Program-made: the position numbers and the translations under genes
Part shown: in pieces, positions 1 through 7,350 of the stretch
Layout: each line of letters opens with the position of its first letter
Position numbering within the stretch: the stretch's first letter is position 1
Notes under the pieces: generated by a model
Seen by the model: only the letters and a program-made list of their open reading frames with translations
Told to the model about the DNA's origin: nothing
The model's database searches: none
Source of the DNA: Proteobacteria bacterium UBA664
GTDB taxonomy: Bacteria > Pseudomonadota > Gammaproteobacteria > UBA7966
Reading direction: 5' to 3'
DNA length: 19,657 nucleotides
NCBI GenBank assembly: GCA_002299125.1
Contig: DBNU01000163.1
Coordinates: 1-19,657, forward strand

Positions 1-2052
1 GACCGTGATGGCGCAGTCCGCCGCCGGCAATTGCCAGGGACCGACCATCTGGTCGCGCACGGTCTGACCCCCGACCGAGCGATCACCGATGGTGACGAGG
101 AAGGTCTTGTCGGCCACGGCAGGATGTTCGAGCACCGACAGCCAGGTGTTTTCGAGTTCATGCGGGACCGAGCCCATGGCGGTGCTCGCAGGTAAGCGGC
201 GCCTGACGTCGCGCGTTTCGCGCGGACTGCCGCCGAGCAGCACGTCAAGGGGCAGGTCCACCGGCGGCTTGGACGCCCCCGCCTGGGTAAGACGCAATTG
301 CCGGTCTGCCGTCAGTTCGCCCACGTCGGCGAAGGGGCAGCGCTCACGTGTGCACAGTGCAGCGAAGCGCGGCAGATCGACCGCGGCGATGGCCAGCACG
401 TAGCGTTCCTGCGCCTCGTTGCACCAGAGTTCGAGCGGCGAGAGCGCTGCATCGGCACTGGGAACGGCAGCGAGATCGATGAGTGCCCCGTGCCCGCAGT
501 CGTGCGCGAGCTCGGGCAGGGCGTTCGAAAGTCCGCCGGCACCGACATCGTGGATGCTCAGGATGGGATTGGCCTCGCCCAGCGCGATGCAGGCGTCGAT
601 GACCGACTGGCAGCGGCGTTCGAGCTCGGCGTTGTCGCGTTGTACCGAGGCGAAGTCGAGCGCCTCGCTGCTCGTGCCGGAATCTATCGAAGAGGCCGCG
701 CCGCCGCCGAGGCCGATGAGCATCGCCGGCCCGCCGAGCACGATGAGGCGGCTGCCCGCTGGAGCGGCCAGTTTGTGCACATGCGCGGGACGGATGCTGC
801 CGAGCCCGCCGGCCAGCATCACCGGCTTGTGAAAGCCCCACCAGCGCGTGGTGGCCAGGCCCTCCGCAGAGGACATCCGCTCGGTGAAAGTGCGGAAGAA
901 ACCGAGCAGGGCTGGGCGCCCGAACTCGTTGTTGTAGTTCGCTGCGCCGATGGGGCCTTCGAGCATGATCGACAGGGCGCTGGCGATGCGGCCCGGTCGC
1001 CCGGGAGCGGTTTCCCAGGGCTGCTCGTGTCCCGGGATCTGAAGCTGGGAGGTGATGAAGCCGGTGAGACCCGCCTTGGGCCGCGCACCTCGACCGGTCG
1101 CCCCCTCATCGCGGATCTCGCCACCCGCGCCGGTGGCGGCACCCGGGTAGGGGCTGATGGCGGTGGGATGGTTGTGGGTCTCGACCTTCGCCACCAGATG
1201 CTGGGCCTCGGTGACGGCGTGATAGCGGCCATCGGCCGGATCGGCGAGCCAGCGTGGCGCGACATAGCCCGTGCTGACGGCAGCGTTGTCGCGGTAGGCG
1301 ACGAGCACGCGGTTCGGATGCGTCGCGTGGGTGGTGCGGATCATGCCGAAGAGGCTGGTCGGCGAAGGCTCACCGTCCACCGTCCAGGCGGCGTTGAAGG
1401 TCTTGTGGCGGCAGTGCTCGGAGTTCGCCTGCGCGAACATCATCAACTCGACATCGGTGGGATCGCGAGCGAGGTCGGTGTAGGCGCTCGCGAGGTAATC
1501 CAGCTCGCGTGCGGACAGGCCGAGTCCGAGTTCGCGTGAGGCGGCGGCGAGGGCAGCCACCGCATCGTCACCGAGCGCGATGTGGCCCAGCGCACGAGGT
1601 GCCAGCGGTGCCAGCGCGGCGATGGCAGCCTCTATGCTTGGGTAGCGCGCCTCGGTCATGCGGTCGGTGAGCAGTTGAGCGAGCAGCGCATCCTCGAACT
1701 GCGCCTCCGTGAGATCGCTCCAGCACAGGAAGCGCTCGATCCGGTTCACCCCTGCAAGCCCGCAGCGCAGGAGGATGTCCAGGGCCTTGCTGGCCCACGG
1801 ACTGATGGTGCCGGCGCGCGGGCCGACGAGGCAGGTGGTGCCGGGCAGGTCGGTGATCGGGGCCGGATCGCAGGCGAGCAACTCACTCAATCTGGCCAGT
1901 GTCACTGCGTCCGGGGCTGTGGCGAAGGCGAGCAGGTAGCCGGCGCGCACGGCGGGCAACGGGCGGGCGCGTTCGCCGATGCGCCGCAGGACCTGCAGGC
2001 TGCGGGCGTCGCGATGGGGATCCCGGGCGACGAGGAATCGATGGACGGTCAT
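1..2052 (-). CDS. purL: Phosphoribosylformylglycinamidine synthase, N-terminal part (runs off left edge)
   Basis: This is the large ATP- and glutamine-dependent FGAM synthase, the fourth step of de novo purine synthesis in the cytoplasm. The frame is open without a stop from the ATG at 2052 to base 1, giving 684 residues, about half of the roughly 1,300 usual for the proteobacterial single-chain enzyme. The N-terminal PurS-like region contains GTISPWASKA near residue 81. The linker carries the family hallmark FAQANSEHCRHKTFN around residues 206-220. Further on are KVETHNHPTAI and a glycine-rich GAGGEIRDEGATGRG, the ATP/FGAR-binding part of the first synthase domain. The glutaminase domain would lie outside the window. 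No strong ribosome site precedes the ATG, but no other start fits the family's N-terminus. Identity is secure from these motifs. It has no functional link to the nitrate genes. Confidence 0.96.
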   Translation of the reverse strand, partial: MTVHRFLVARDPHRDARSLQVLRRIGERARPLPAVRAGYLLAFATAPDAVTLARLSELLACDPAPITDLPGTTCLVGPRAGTISPWASKALDILLRCGLAGVNRIERFLCWSDLTEAQFEDALLAQLLTDRMTEARYPSIEAAIAALAPLAPRALGHIALGDDAVAALAAASRELGLGLSARELDYLASAYTDLARDPTDVELMMFAQANSEHCRHKTFNAAWTVDGEPSPTSLFGMIRTTHATHPNRVLVAYRDNAAVSTGYVAPRWLADPADGRYHAVTEAQHLVAKVETHNHPTAISPYPGAATGAGGEIRDEGATGRGARPKAGLTGFITSQLQIPGHEQPWETAPGRPGRIASALSIMLEGPIGAANYNNEFGRPALLGFFRTFTERMSSAEGLATTRWWGFHKPVMLAGGLGSIRPAHVHKLAAPAGSRLIVLGGPAMLIGLGGGAASSIDSGTSSEALDFASVQRDNAELERRCQSVIDACIALGEANPILSIHDVGAGGLSNALPELAHDCGHGALIDLAAVPSADAALSPLELWCNEAQERYVLAIAAVDLPRFAALCTRERCPFADVGELTADRQLRLTQAGASKPPVDLPLDVLLGGSPRETRDVRRRLPASTAMGSVPHELENTWLSVLEHPAVADKTFLVTIGDRSVGGQTVRDQMVGPWQLPAADCAITV

Positions 2053-2157
2053 GCGGGCTCAGGCAGGCAGTGAACGGGGTGTGACGCCACCGGCGGGGCG
2101 GGGCAGGGCACCGGGCTCCGCGGGCGGGGCGGCAGCATAGCAGGCCCGATGGGGTGG

Positions 2158-2173
2158 GCTGCCGAGTGGCAGC
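2158..2173 (-). terminator. Short hairpin after the secretin-like gene, possible weak terminator
   Basis: A perfect 6-bp stem (GCTGCC/GGCAGC) with a 4-nt loop lies 3 nt beyond the stop codon of the secretin-like gene, reading on the minus strand. No T-run follows, so it is at best a weak or Rho-assisted terminator or a 3' end stabiliser. The rest of the 124-bp gap to purL (2053-2176) is GC-rich. I see no convincing promoter or ribosome site there. Confidence 0.3.
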
Positions 2174-2176
2174 ACT

Positions 2177-3070
2177 TCAGGGCAGCAGGTCCACCCGCAT
2201 CTGCAGAGTGGTCTCGGTGGCGACGAGGCCGCGGGTGCCGAATACACGCGCCGTTTGGTTGTTGCGGCGTTCGTCGATGCGGGTGCCGGTGACGTCGAAC
2301 CAGGCACCGAGCGGGCCGCTGAGGGTGGTCGTCACGGCGTTGCCGGTCACACCCGCGCCGCCCGGCAGCAATGCCTCGCGGCTGGCGGCGAGTTCCACGA
2401 TAACCCCGCCGTTGCCGGTCACGCGGGCCAGCACCCAGGTCTCGCGGCCGGCCTCGATGGTCTGGATGCCCCCGGGTGCCGCGATCAGGCCGCCGGGTAC
2501 GGGCACAAGGGCGAGCAGGGGCACGGCGAGCGCGGTACCGCTCGCGATCCGGGCCGGTGCGCCCTCCAGTACCTGCACACGCTCGGTCCCGCCGGCATCA
2601 CGCAGTTGCCGTGTGCCGATGATGTCCACCGTCCCCTCGGCGCGCACACCCCCAACCGGATCGATGCCGACGTCCGCACGCCCCATGCGTCCGGAGGCCT
2701 CGCGCGCGGCGAGTGCCGCGTCGCGTACCTGGACGACGAGGCGCCGCGGCGGACGATCGAGCGTCTCGAGCAGCCGGTGTACCTCGGTGACGGTCGCGGC
2801 GTCGCCGCGCACGAAGAGATGCGCCCCGCTGCCCGAGACGACGGCACCAGCGGGCATCAGCGGCTGCAGGAGCGGCAGCAGCCGCTCGGCGGTCTCCGCG
2901 CGCAGTTCGATGACCTCGAGTCGCGCCTCGGCTTCAGCCTGGACGGGGCCGGCAAGGACCAGGGCCGCCAGCGCAAGCAGGACCCGCAGCAGTCCGTGAG
3001 GGGGTCGCCGGGTCGGCCGGTCGAAGTGGCCGCTGAGGGTGGTGCGGGTGGAGTTGGTCATGGGCTTCAT
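2177..3070 (-). CDS. Short exported secretin-domain protein (NolW/secretin N-domain-like)
   Basis: A 297-residue protein of unknown function. After a long basic N-terminus there is a hydrophobic run (LLRVLLALAALVLAGPVQA) ending in a plausible signal peptidase I site, so it is probably periplasmic. Residues of about 48-115 resemble the short N-domain of type II/III secretins, with the LEVIELRAETAERLLPLLQPL ... LFVRGDAATVTEVHRLLETLD pattern, followed by VVQVRDA. The rest (VLEGAPARIASGT ... VTTTLSGPLGAWFDVTG) looks like a reduced secretin core. It is far shorter than a true secretin (about 500-750 aa), and the usual VPLLGDIP motif is not evident, so pore formation is doubtful. Its ATG at 3070 overlaps the stop of the upstream gene (ATGA), with no ribosome site of its own, indicating translational coupling. 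A second ATG at 3061 is an alternative start. No pilus or secretion genes are nearby. Confidence 0.7.
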   Translation of the reverse strand: MKPMTNSTRTTLSGHFDRPTRRPPHGLLRVLLALAALVLAGPVQAEAEARLEVIELRAETAERLLPLLQPLMPAGAVVSGSGAHLFVRGDAATVTEVHRLLETLDRPPRRLVVQVRDAALAAREASGRMGRADVGIDPVGGVRAEGTVDIIGTRQLRDAGGTERVQVLEGAPARIASGTALAVPLLALVPVPGGLIAAPGGIQTIEAGRETWVLARVTGNGGVIVELAASREALLPGGAGVTGNAVTTTLSGPLGAWFDVTGTRIDERRNNQTARVFGTRGLVATETTLQMRVDLLP

Positions 3071-3564
3071 AGCGACAAACGGCGGAATTCCACCAGTGGT
3101 TCGGCGCGTTGCCAGAGCTCTTCGAAGCGCTGACGCAAGGCGCGTGCGCTGCCGGCATCACTGCCGGTGACGCTGCCCTCGTGACGATCGGCCCGCGGCT
3201 GCCGCAACCAACCGGTTTCGTCCACCAGCAGCATGGCCTCGCTGTAGTCGCGGTCCTCCTCCGCCGGCTGGCGCACCTCGAAGAAGCTGGTGAGGCGGAA
3301 GGCGAGGTCGAGCAGGCGGTGCCCGCGCTTTTCAAGTCCTTCGGGCTGCAGTACGAGCAGGCGGATGCGCGCGCGCCGCTCCCGCACCGCGAGGGCCCGC
3401 AGGGCCAGGACCACATCCTCGCGGTCGTAGAGCAGCGGGTCCAGCGAAGTGGCGACGATCTCGACCCGCCGCCGCGCCAGGGGCAGGAGTTCAAGCACGC
3501 GGTCGAGGCACTCCTGACGGCTGGCGAGGCGCGGGCCGGGCGTAGATGTTGCGCTGTCGGTCAT
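3067..3564 (-). CDS. PLD-like-fold protein of unknown function (DUF7931-like)
   Basis: A soluble 165-residue protein without signal peptide or membrane segment. The pattern RRRVEIVATSLDPLLYDREDVVLALRALA ... ARIRLLVLQPEGLEKRGHRLLDLAFRLTSFFEVR suggests a half phospholipase-D-like alpha/beta fold, as in the DUF7931 type. That family assignment is from memory and unverified. The catalytic HxK(x4)D motif of active PLD enzymes is absent: the equivalent stretch reads HRLLDLAFRL. It is therefore probably non-enzymatic. A GGGAG ribosome site lies 7 nt before the ATG at 3564. Its stop overlaps the start of the secretin-like gene by 4 nt, making a two-gene unit. It is divergent from the PepSY gene across a 222-bp gap. 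Function unknown. Confidence 0.6.
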   Translation of the reverse strand: MTDSATSTPGPRLASRQECLDRVLELLPLARRRVEIVATSLDPLLYDREDVVLALRALAVRERRARIRLLVLQPEGLEKRGHRLLDLAFRLTSFFEVRQPAEEDRDYSEAMLLVDETGWLRQPRADRHEGSVTGSDAGSARALRQRFEELWQRAEPLVEFRRLSL

Positions 3565-3654
3565 GGGGCTGCTCCCGTGAACAGGTTCGTGCCGCGCGTT
3601 ACGAGTGCCTTAGCGCGCGTCCTCCCCGACATCTTCGGCCCACGTCAAGGCTAC

Positions 3655-3696
3655 TTGCATATTTCAGGAATATTTCCTAACTTTCTCCGGGAGAAA
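3655..3696 (+). promoter_or_regulatory. AT-rich control region with two inverted repeats upstream of the PepSY gene
   Basis: The gap 3565-3786 between the divergent genes becomes AT-rich here, in contrast to its GC-rich surroundings. It holds a TTGCAT -35-like hexamer (3655-3660) and two inverted repeats. The first is AGGAA-TAT-TTCCT at 3666-3678. The second is TTTCTC-CGG-GAGAAA at 3682-3696, a perfect 6-bp stem. Their spacing and position about 90-120 bp before the PepSY ATG fit operators or a promoter with an operator. The -10 candidate (TAACTT at 3678) is poor. The regulator is unknown. Confidence 0.4.
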
Positions 3697-3786
3697 ATCC
3701 GGATGCGTGGCCTCATACTCGCTGCGCGTACACGGTCGAGCGACCGCCCGGAGCGCAAGCCGTTCAATCACGACAAGGAGGAAATC

Positions 3787-4311
3787 ATGCGTCATCTCAT
3801 CATCGCCCTGCCCATCATCATTGCCGGCACACCCGTCATGGCCCGGGACACCCTGGATGTCGACGACGTCAAGGACTGGGAGCTGCCTCGCGTGGAAGTC
3901 TGTCTCGATGCCGCGCTCGATCTGATTCCGGGACACCCCCGCAAGCTTGAGCTCAAGGTCGAGGGCGACGACCCCACCTACGAGTTCGACATCGAGCACA
4001 ATGGCACGGTCTACAACGTCGAATGCGAAGAAGGGATGATCTCCGAGATCGAGCGTGAGGTCGCCGCGGATGATGCCACCTTCAAGGAGCTCGCCAAGGT
4101 CAGCGAGGCGGATGCGCGCAAAATGGCCCTGGCCGTGCATCCGGGCAAGGTCGTTGCGATGGAGTACGAGATCGGCAGCGAAGGTGCCACCTACGAGTAC
4201 GACATCCAGACCACCATCGGCTACGAGGTGAAGGTGGATGTCTCAGCCGCATCCGGCGAGATCGAGGAGGCCAACATCGAGGTCTACGAGATCGGCGCCG
4301 AGGCGGAGTAA
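3787..4311 (+). CDS. Small acidic exported protein with two PepSY-like repeats
   Basis: A 174-residue protein. The ATG at 3787 is chosen because AAGGAGG ends 5 nt before it and it opens a short Sec signal peptide (MRHLIIALPIIIAGTPVMA, cleavage likely after VMA). The mature part is strongly acidic and contains two related PepSY-type units. The first is around residues 40-85 (ALDLIPGHPRKLELKVEGDDPTYEFD...EIEREV) and the second around 115-170 (ARKMALAVHPGKVVAMEYEIG...YEYDIQ...IEEANIEVYEI). PepSY modules act as inhibitors or as periplasmic sensory/binding domains; which applies here cannot be told. It stands alone on the plus strand, convergent with nasA and ending before a strong shared hairpin. 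Regulation probably runs through the inverted repeats upstream. Confidence 0.82.
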   Translation: MRHLIIALPIIIAGTPVMARDTLDVDDVKDWELPRVEVCLDAALDLIPGHPRKLELKVEGDDPTYEFDIEHNGTVYNVECEEGMISEIEREVAADDATFKELAKVSEADARKMALAVHPGKVVAMEYEIGSEGATYEYDIQTTIGYEVKVDVSAASGEIEEANIEVYEIGAEAE

Positions 4312-4335
4312 GCGTCGCTTCCGGCCGTAAGGCAG

Positions 4336-4364
4336 GCCGCCCCCACGCTGGCCGTGGGGGCGGC
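4336..4364. terminator. Strong GC hairpin between convergent PepSY gene and nasA
   Basis: A perfect 12-bp stem (GCCGCCCCCACG with its complement) around a 5-nt loop (CTGGC) starts 24 bp after the PepSY stop and about 95 bp beyond the nasA stop. Neither side has a T-run, so it is not a textbook intrinsic terminator. Its placement between convergent genes suggests bidirectional termination or 3'-end protection. The rest of the gap (4312-4459) shows nothing else. Confidence 0.6.
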
Positions 4365-4459
4365 TTGCGGTCGCCTGCGCTGGGCGGACAAGGCCCCTGT
4401 CCCGCGCGGGGTGGCTCGTGATGTCTGGGCCCTGGCGTGGCGCGGAGAGCGCCGACTGT

Positions 4460-7255
4460 CTATCCCGGCACCGCGAGGCAATCCACGGCTGCTGTCGCCG
4501 TGGTGGAGCCCATCGTCCCCTGCAGCAAGGCCCGGTGTTGCGAGGAGTCGAGCAGGCGGCGCAGTTCGGGGCGACAGGAGCCGCAGCCGGTGCCGGCCCC
4601 CGTGCTCCGGCCGAGCGCCTCCACGGAGGCACAGCCGGCCTCGATGGCCCGTGTGACGGCACCGGCGCAGACGCCGTGGCAGGCACAGATGAGGGCACCA
4701 GCAGTCGTCGCGCCGTCCGGCGGCACTCCCGCCAGCAGTGCCCTGCGCATGGCTGCATTGATCGGGTGTGCGGGATCGAAAGTGCTGGACCACCAGTCCG
4801 TGTCGATGATCGCACCGTCCGGCCACAGGGCGAGCAAGGCCACGGGGTGTTCGTCGGCATCCATGAACAGGCGGCGCGCATGGCCGCGCGCCGGATCCGT
4901 GTAGTGGGCCTCCCGCAGCCCGGACGGCAGCGTCATGCCCAGGACCCGCCCATCCACCCGCTCGGTTAGCGACCGGGGCCAGTCCGTGCCGGCCATGATG
5001 TAGCGCGTATGCGAGCCGCCGTTCACGCGGACGTGGAAGGCGCAATCGGGTCGGCCGGTGACGGTTGGCGCACAGAGCAGGATCCCTTGCCAGATGAACG
5101 GCGCCGGCGTGATGCGCACCGGTGTGTACTTGAACTCGGGCTGACCCGAGATCGGATCGCTGTGGGGATTGACCGCGGCGTTCACGCGGCCGCGCGAGGA
5201 GAGGGTCTCCGTCCAGTGCATGGGCATGAAGGCACAGCCGCGACGCTGCCCGGGGTCGGCGACCACACGCGCCATGGTGACTCCCCAGCGGCTTTCGACC
5301 TGCGCGATGCCGCCCTCGCGCAGGCCGAGGCCCGCGATATCCTCGGGATGGAGATCGAGCGCGGGCTCCGCCCGGTGCCGTGACAGGCGCGGACTCAGCG
5401 CGGTGCGCGTGAGGGTGTGCCAGTGGTCGCGGACGCGCCCGGTGTTGAGGATGAAGGGCCATTCGGCGGTGGTCGTCTGGTGCGGCTGGCGGTGGGAAAC
5501 GGCGACGATCCGCGCCCGCCCGCCGGATCGGGGAAAACCGCCATGGCCGAAAAGGCGCGCGGTGCCTTGCTGACTTCCCGGCGGTACCGGCCACTGCACC
5601 GGTGCAAGCCCCTGGTAGGCGTCGTCAGTGAGATCCGCAAGGCCACCGAGATTGAAGGCGCGTGCCAGGCTGCCCTCGTTGCGGAAGGCGGAGAGGCGGG
5701 CATGTTCGCGAAATACATCAGCCGGACCGCGCCAGTCGAAGTCCTGCACCCAGCCCATGCGGTGCCCGACCTGCGCGATGATCCACCAGTCCGCGCGCGC
5801 CAGACCGGGGGCAGTCAGCAGCGGCCGCTGCCGGGAGATGCGTCGTTCGGAGTTGGTGACGGTGCCGTCCTTCTCCAGCCAGGCCAGCGCCGGGAGACGC
5901 ACGTGGGCGTGCGCGAGGGTGTCGTTGACACGCACACAGTCGGACACCACGACGAGCGGGCAGCGGGCAAGTGCCGCGCGCACCCGATCGGCAGCGGGCA
6001 GACTCACGACGGGGTTGGTGCCCATGATCCAGATGGCCTTGATGTGTCCATCCGCCATGGCGTCGAAGAGTTCCACCGCCTTCAGGCCGGGTCGATCGAC
6101 CATGCGGGGGGAGGCCCAGAAGGCCTGGGCGAGCGCGCGGTGCGCTGGTTCGTCGAGACGCAGGTGTGCCGCAAGCTGAGTGGCAAGACCGCCCACTTCG
6201 CGACCACCCATGGCGTTGGGCTGGCCGGTGAGCGAGAAAGGCCCCATGCCGGGGCGGCCGATGCGACCGGTGGCGAGATGACAGTTGATGATTGCGTTCA
6301 CCTTGTCCGTCCCGGCACTGGACTGATTGACGCCCTGCGAGTAGCAGGTGACGGTGCGCTCCGTGTGGGCGAACAACGCGTAGAAGGCCTCCACGTCGTT
6401 CCGTGAAAGGCCGGTACCGAGGGCCACCGCGCTCGGATCGGGAGCATCGGCGAGTGCAGCAGCGAGCGCGTCGTCGCGGCCCTCGACGTGCGCGGCCAGG
6501 AAGGTCGAGTCCAGTCTGCCGGAGCGCATGAGGTGGACGAAGAGCCCATTGAACAGCAGCACATCGCTGCCGGGATGCAGGGCAAGATGCAGATCGGCGT
6601 CCTCGGTCGTAGCCGTGGCGCGCGGATCGATGACGACGATGCGCATGTCCGGGCGTGCCCGGCGCGCGGCGATGATGCGTTGCCATAGCACCGGGTGGCA
6701 CCAGGCGGCGTTCGATCCCGTCATCACGACGAGATCGGCGAGTTCCAGATCCTCGTAGCAGCCGGGGACGACATCTGCACCGAATGCCCGCACGTGACCA
6801 GCCACCGAGGAGGACATGCAAAGCCGCGAGTTGGTGTCGATATTGGCGGCGCCGATGTAGCCCTTCATGAGCTTGTTGGCGGCGTAGTAGTCCTCGGTGA
6901 GCAACTGCCCTGAAACGTAGAAGGCCACCGACTCCGGCCCGTGCTCGGCGATGGCACGCATGAAACCGTTGGCGACGTACGCGAGGGCCGTCTCCCAGTC
7001 CACCGGCTGGCCATCGATCTCCGGTACGAGCAGGCGCGTGGCATGACCGAGCGTCTCCGCCAGCGCCGCGCCCTTGGAACAGAGACGACCGCGATTGGCC
7101 GGGTGCGCGTCGTCGCCGTGCACCGTGACGTGTTCCTCAGGAACAGGTGCCCCATCGGGCGATAGCGAGGCCCGTATACCGCACCCGACGCCGCAATAGG
7201 GGCAGGTTGTGCGAACAGGACCTCCGCGCGCGACCAGGGCTGAGAGGCTGGTCAT
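4460..7255 (-). CDS. nasA: Assimilatory nitrate reductase, molybdopterin catalytic subunit with BFD-like domain
   Basis: Reduces nitrate to nitrite in the cytoplasm using a bis-MGD molybdenum centre. The 931-residue protein has no signal peptide. It opens with the [4Fe-4S] motif C18-x2-C21-x3-C25 ... C59 (CPYCGVGC, then GRLCSKG), followed by the molybdopterin oxidoreductase core (for example MTGSNAAWCHP, TCYSQGVNQSSAGTDKVNAI, GPFSLTGQPNAMGGREVG) and the molydopterin-binding C-terminal barrel (LNTGRVRDHWHTLTRT). Residues about 857-894 form a BFD-like [2Fe-2S] domain with Cys at 857, 859, 891 and 894 (CACHGVC...GTGCGSC), as in NasA proteins that take electrons from an NAD(P)H flavoprotein. The ATG at 7255 has only a weak GGAAAG ribosome site. 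It is the last gene of the operon, set off from the preceding cistron by 95 bp holding a REP-like repeat, so its expression level may differ. Cofactor-synthesis genes are not in the window. Confidence 0.96.
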   Translation of the reverse strand: MTSLSALVARGGPVRTTCPYCGVGCGIRASLSPDGAPVPEEHVTVHGDDAHPANRGRLCSKGAALAETLGHATRLLVPEIDGQPVDWETALAYVANGFMRAIAEHGPESVAFYVSGQLLTEDYYAANKLMKGYIGAANIDTNSRLCMSSSVAGHVRAFGADVVPGCYEDLELADLVVMTGSNAAWCHPVLWQRIIAARRARPDMRIVVIDPRATATTEDADLHLALHPGSDVLLFNGLFVHLMRSGRLDSTFLAAHVEGRDDALAAALADAPDPSAVALGTGLSRNDVEAFYALFAHTERTVTCYSQGVNQSSAGTDKVNAIINCHLATGRIGRPGMGPFSLTGQPNAMGGREVGGLATQLAAHLRLDEPAHRALAQAFWASPRMVDRPGLKAVELFDAMADGHIKAIWIMGTNPVVSLPAADRVRAALARCPLVVVSDCVRVNDTLAHAHVRLPALAWLEKDGTVTNSERRISRQRPLLTAPGLARADWWIIAQVGHRMGWVQDFDWRGPADVFREHARLSAFRNEGSLARAFNLGGLADLTDDAYQGLAPVQWPVPPGSQQGTARLFGHGGFPRSGGRARIVAVSHRQPHQTTTAEWPFILNTGRVRDHWHTLTRTALSPRLSRHRAEPALDLHPEDIAGLGLREGGIAQVESRWGVTMARVVADPGQRRGCAFMPMHWTETLSSRGRVNAAVNPHSDPISGQPEFKYTPVRITPAPFIWQGILLCAPTVTGRPDCAFHVRVNGGSHTRYIMAGTDWPRSLTERVDGRVLGMTLPSGLREAHYTDPARGHARRLFMDADEHPVALLALWPDGAIIDTDWWSSTFDPAHPINAAMRRALLAGVPPDGATTAGALICACHGVCAGAVTRAIEAGCASVEALGRSTGAGTGCGSCRPELRRLLDSSQHRALLQGTMGSTTATAAVDCLAVPG

Positions 7256-7289
7256 GTCAGCTTTCCGTCGCGCCGTTGTCCGGGGAGGA

Positions 7290-7335
7290 CTGGATCCCCG
7301 CCTGCGCGGGGATGACGGTGTGCGCGGGGATGACG
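7290..7335 (+). repeat. REP-like palindromic repeat, copy A (flavoprotein-nasA gap)
   Basis: A module CTGGATCCCCGC-CTGC-GCGGGGATGACG (7-bp stem, 7295-7301 with 7306-7312) is followed by a half module GCGGGGATGACG at 7324-7335. The same arrangement, in the same orientation, recurs at 15002-15045. Dispersed intergenic palindromes of this sequence type are familiar from many proteobacterial genomes. In the transcript they would form hairpins between cistrons. Confidence 0.8.
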
Positions 7336-7350
7336 GCCTCAGGTTTCGCG

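Noticed and set aside
298..1539. Long plus-strand open frame of 413 codons
   Set aside because: It is antisense to purL, whose motifs (NSEHCRHK, KVETHNHP) are unmistakable. The frame is an effect of high GC.
4500..5600. Antisense frames over nasA (for example 436 codons at 4284-5594 minus)
   Set aside because: NasA motifs, including the C-terminal BFD cysteines, are continuous in the chosen frame; the others are Arg/Ala/Pro-rich shadows.
7290..7335. Possible small peptide or CRISPR-like repeats
   Set aside because: The encoded IPACAGMT-type peptide is the usual by-product of this REP-like sequence, and there are no regular spacers.
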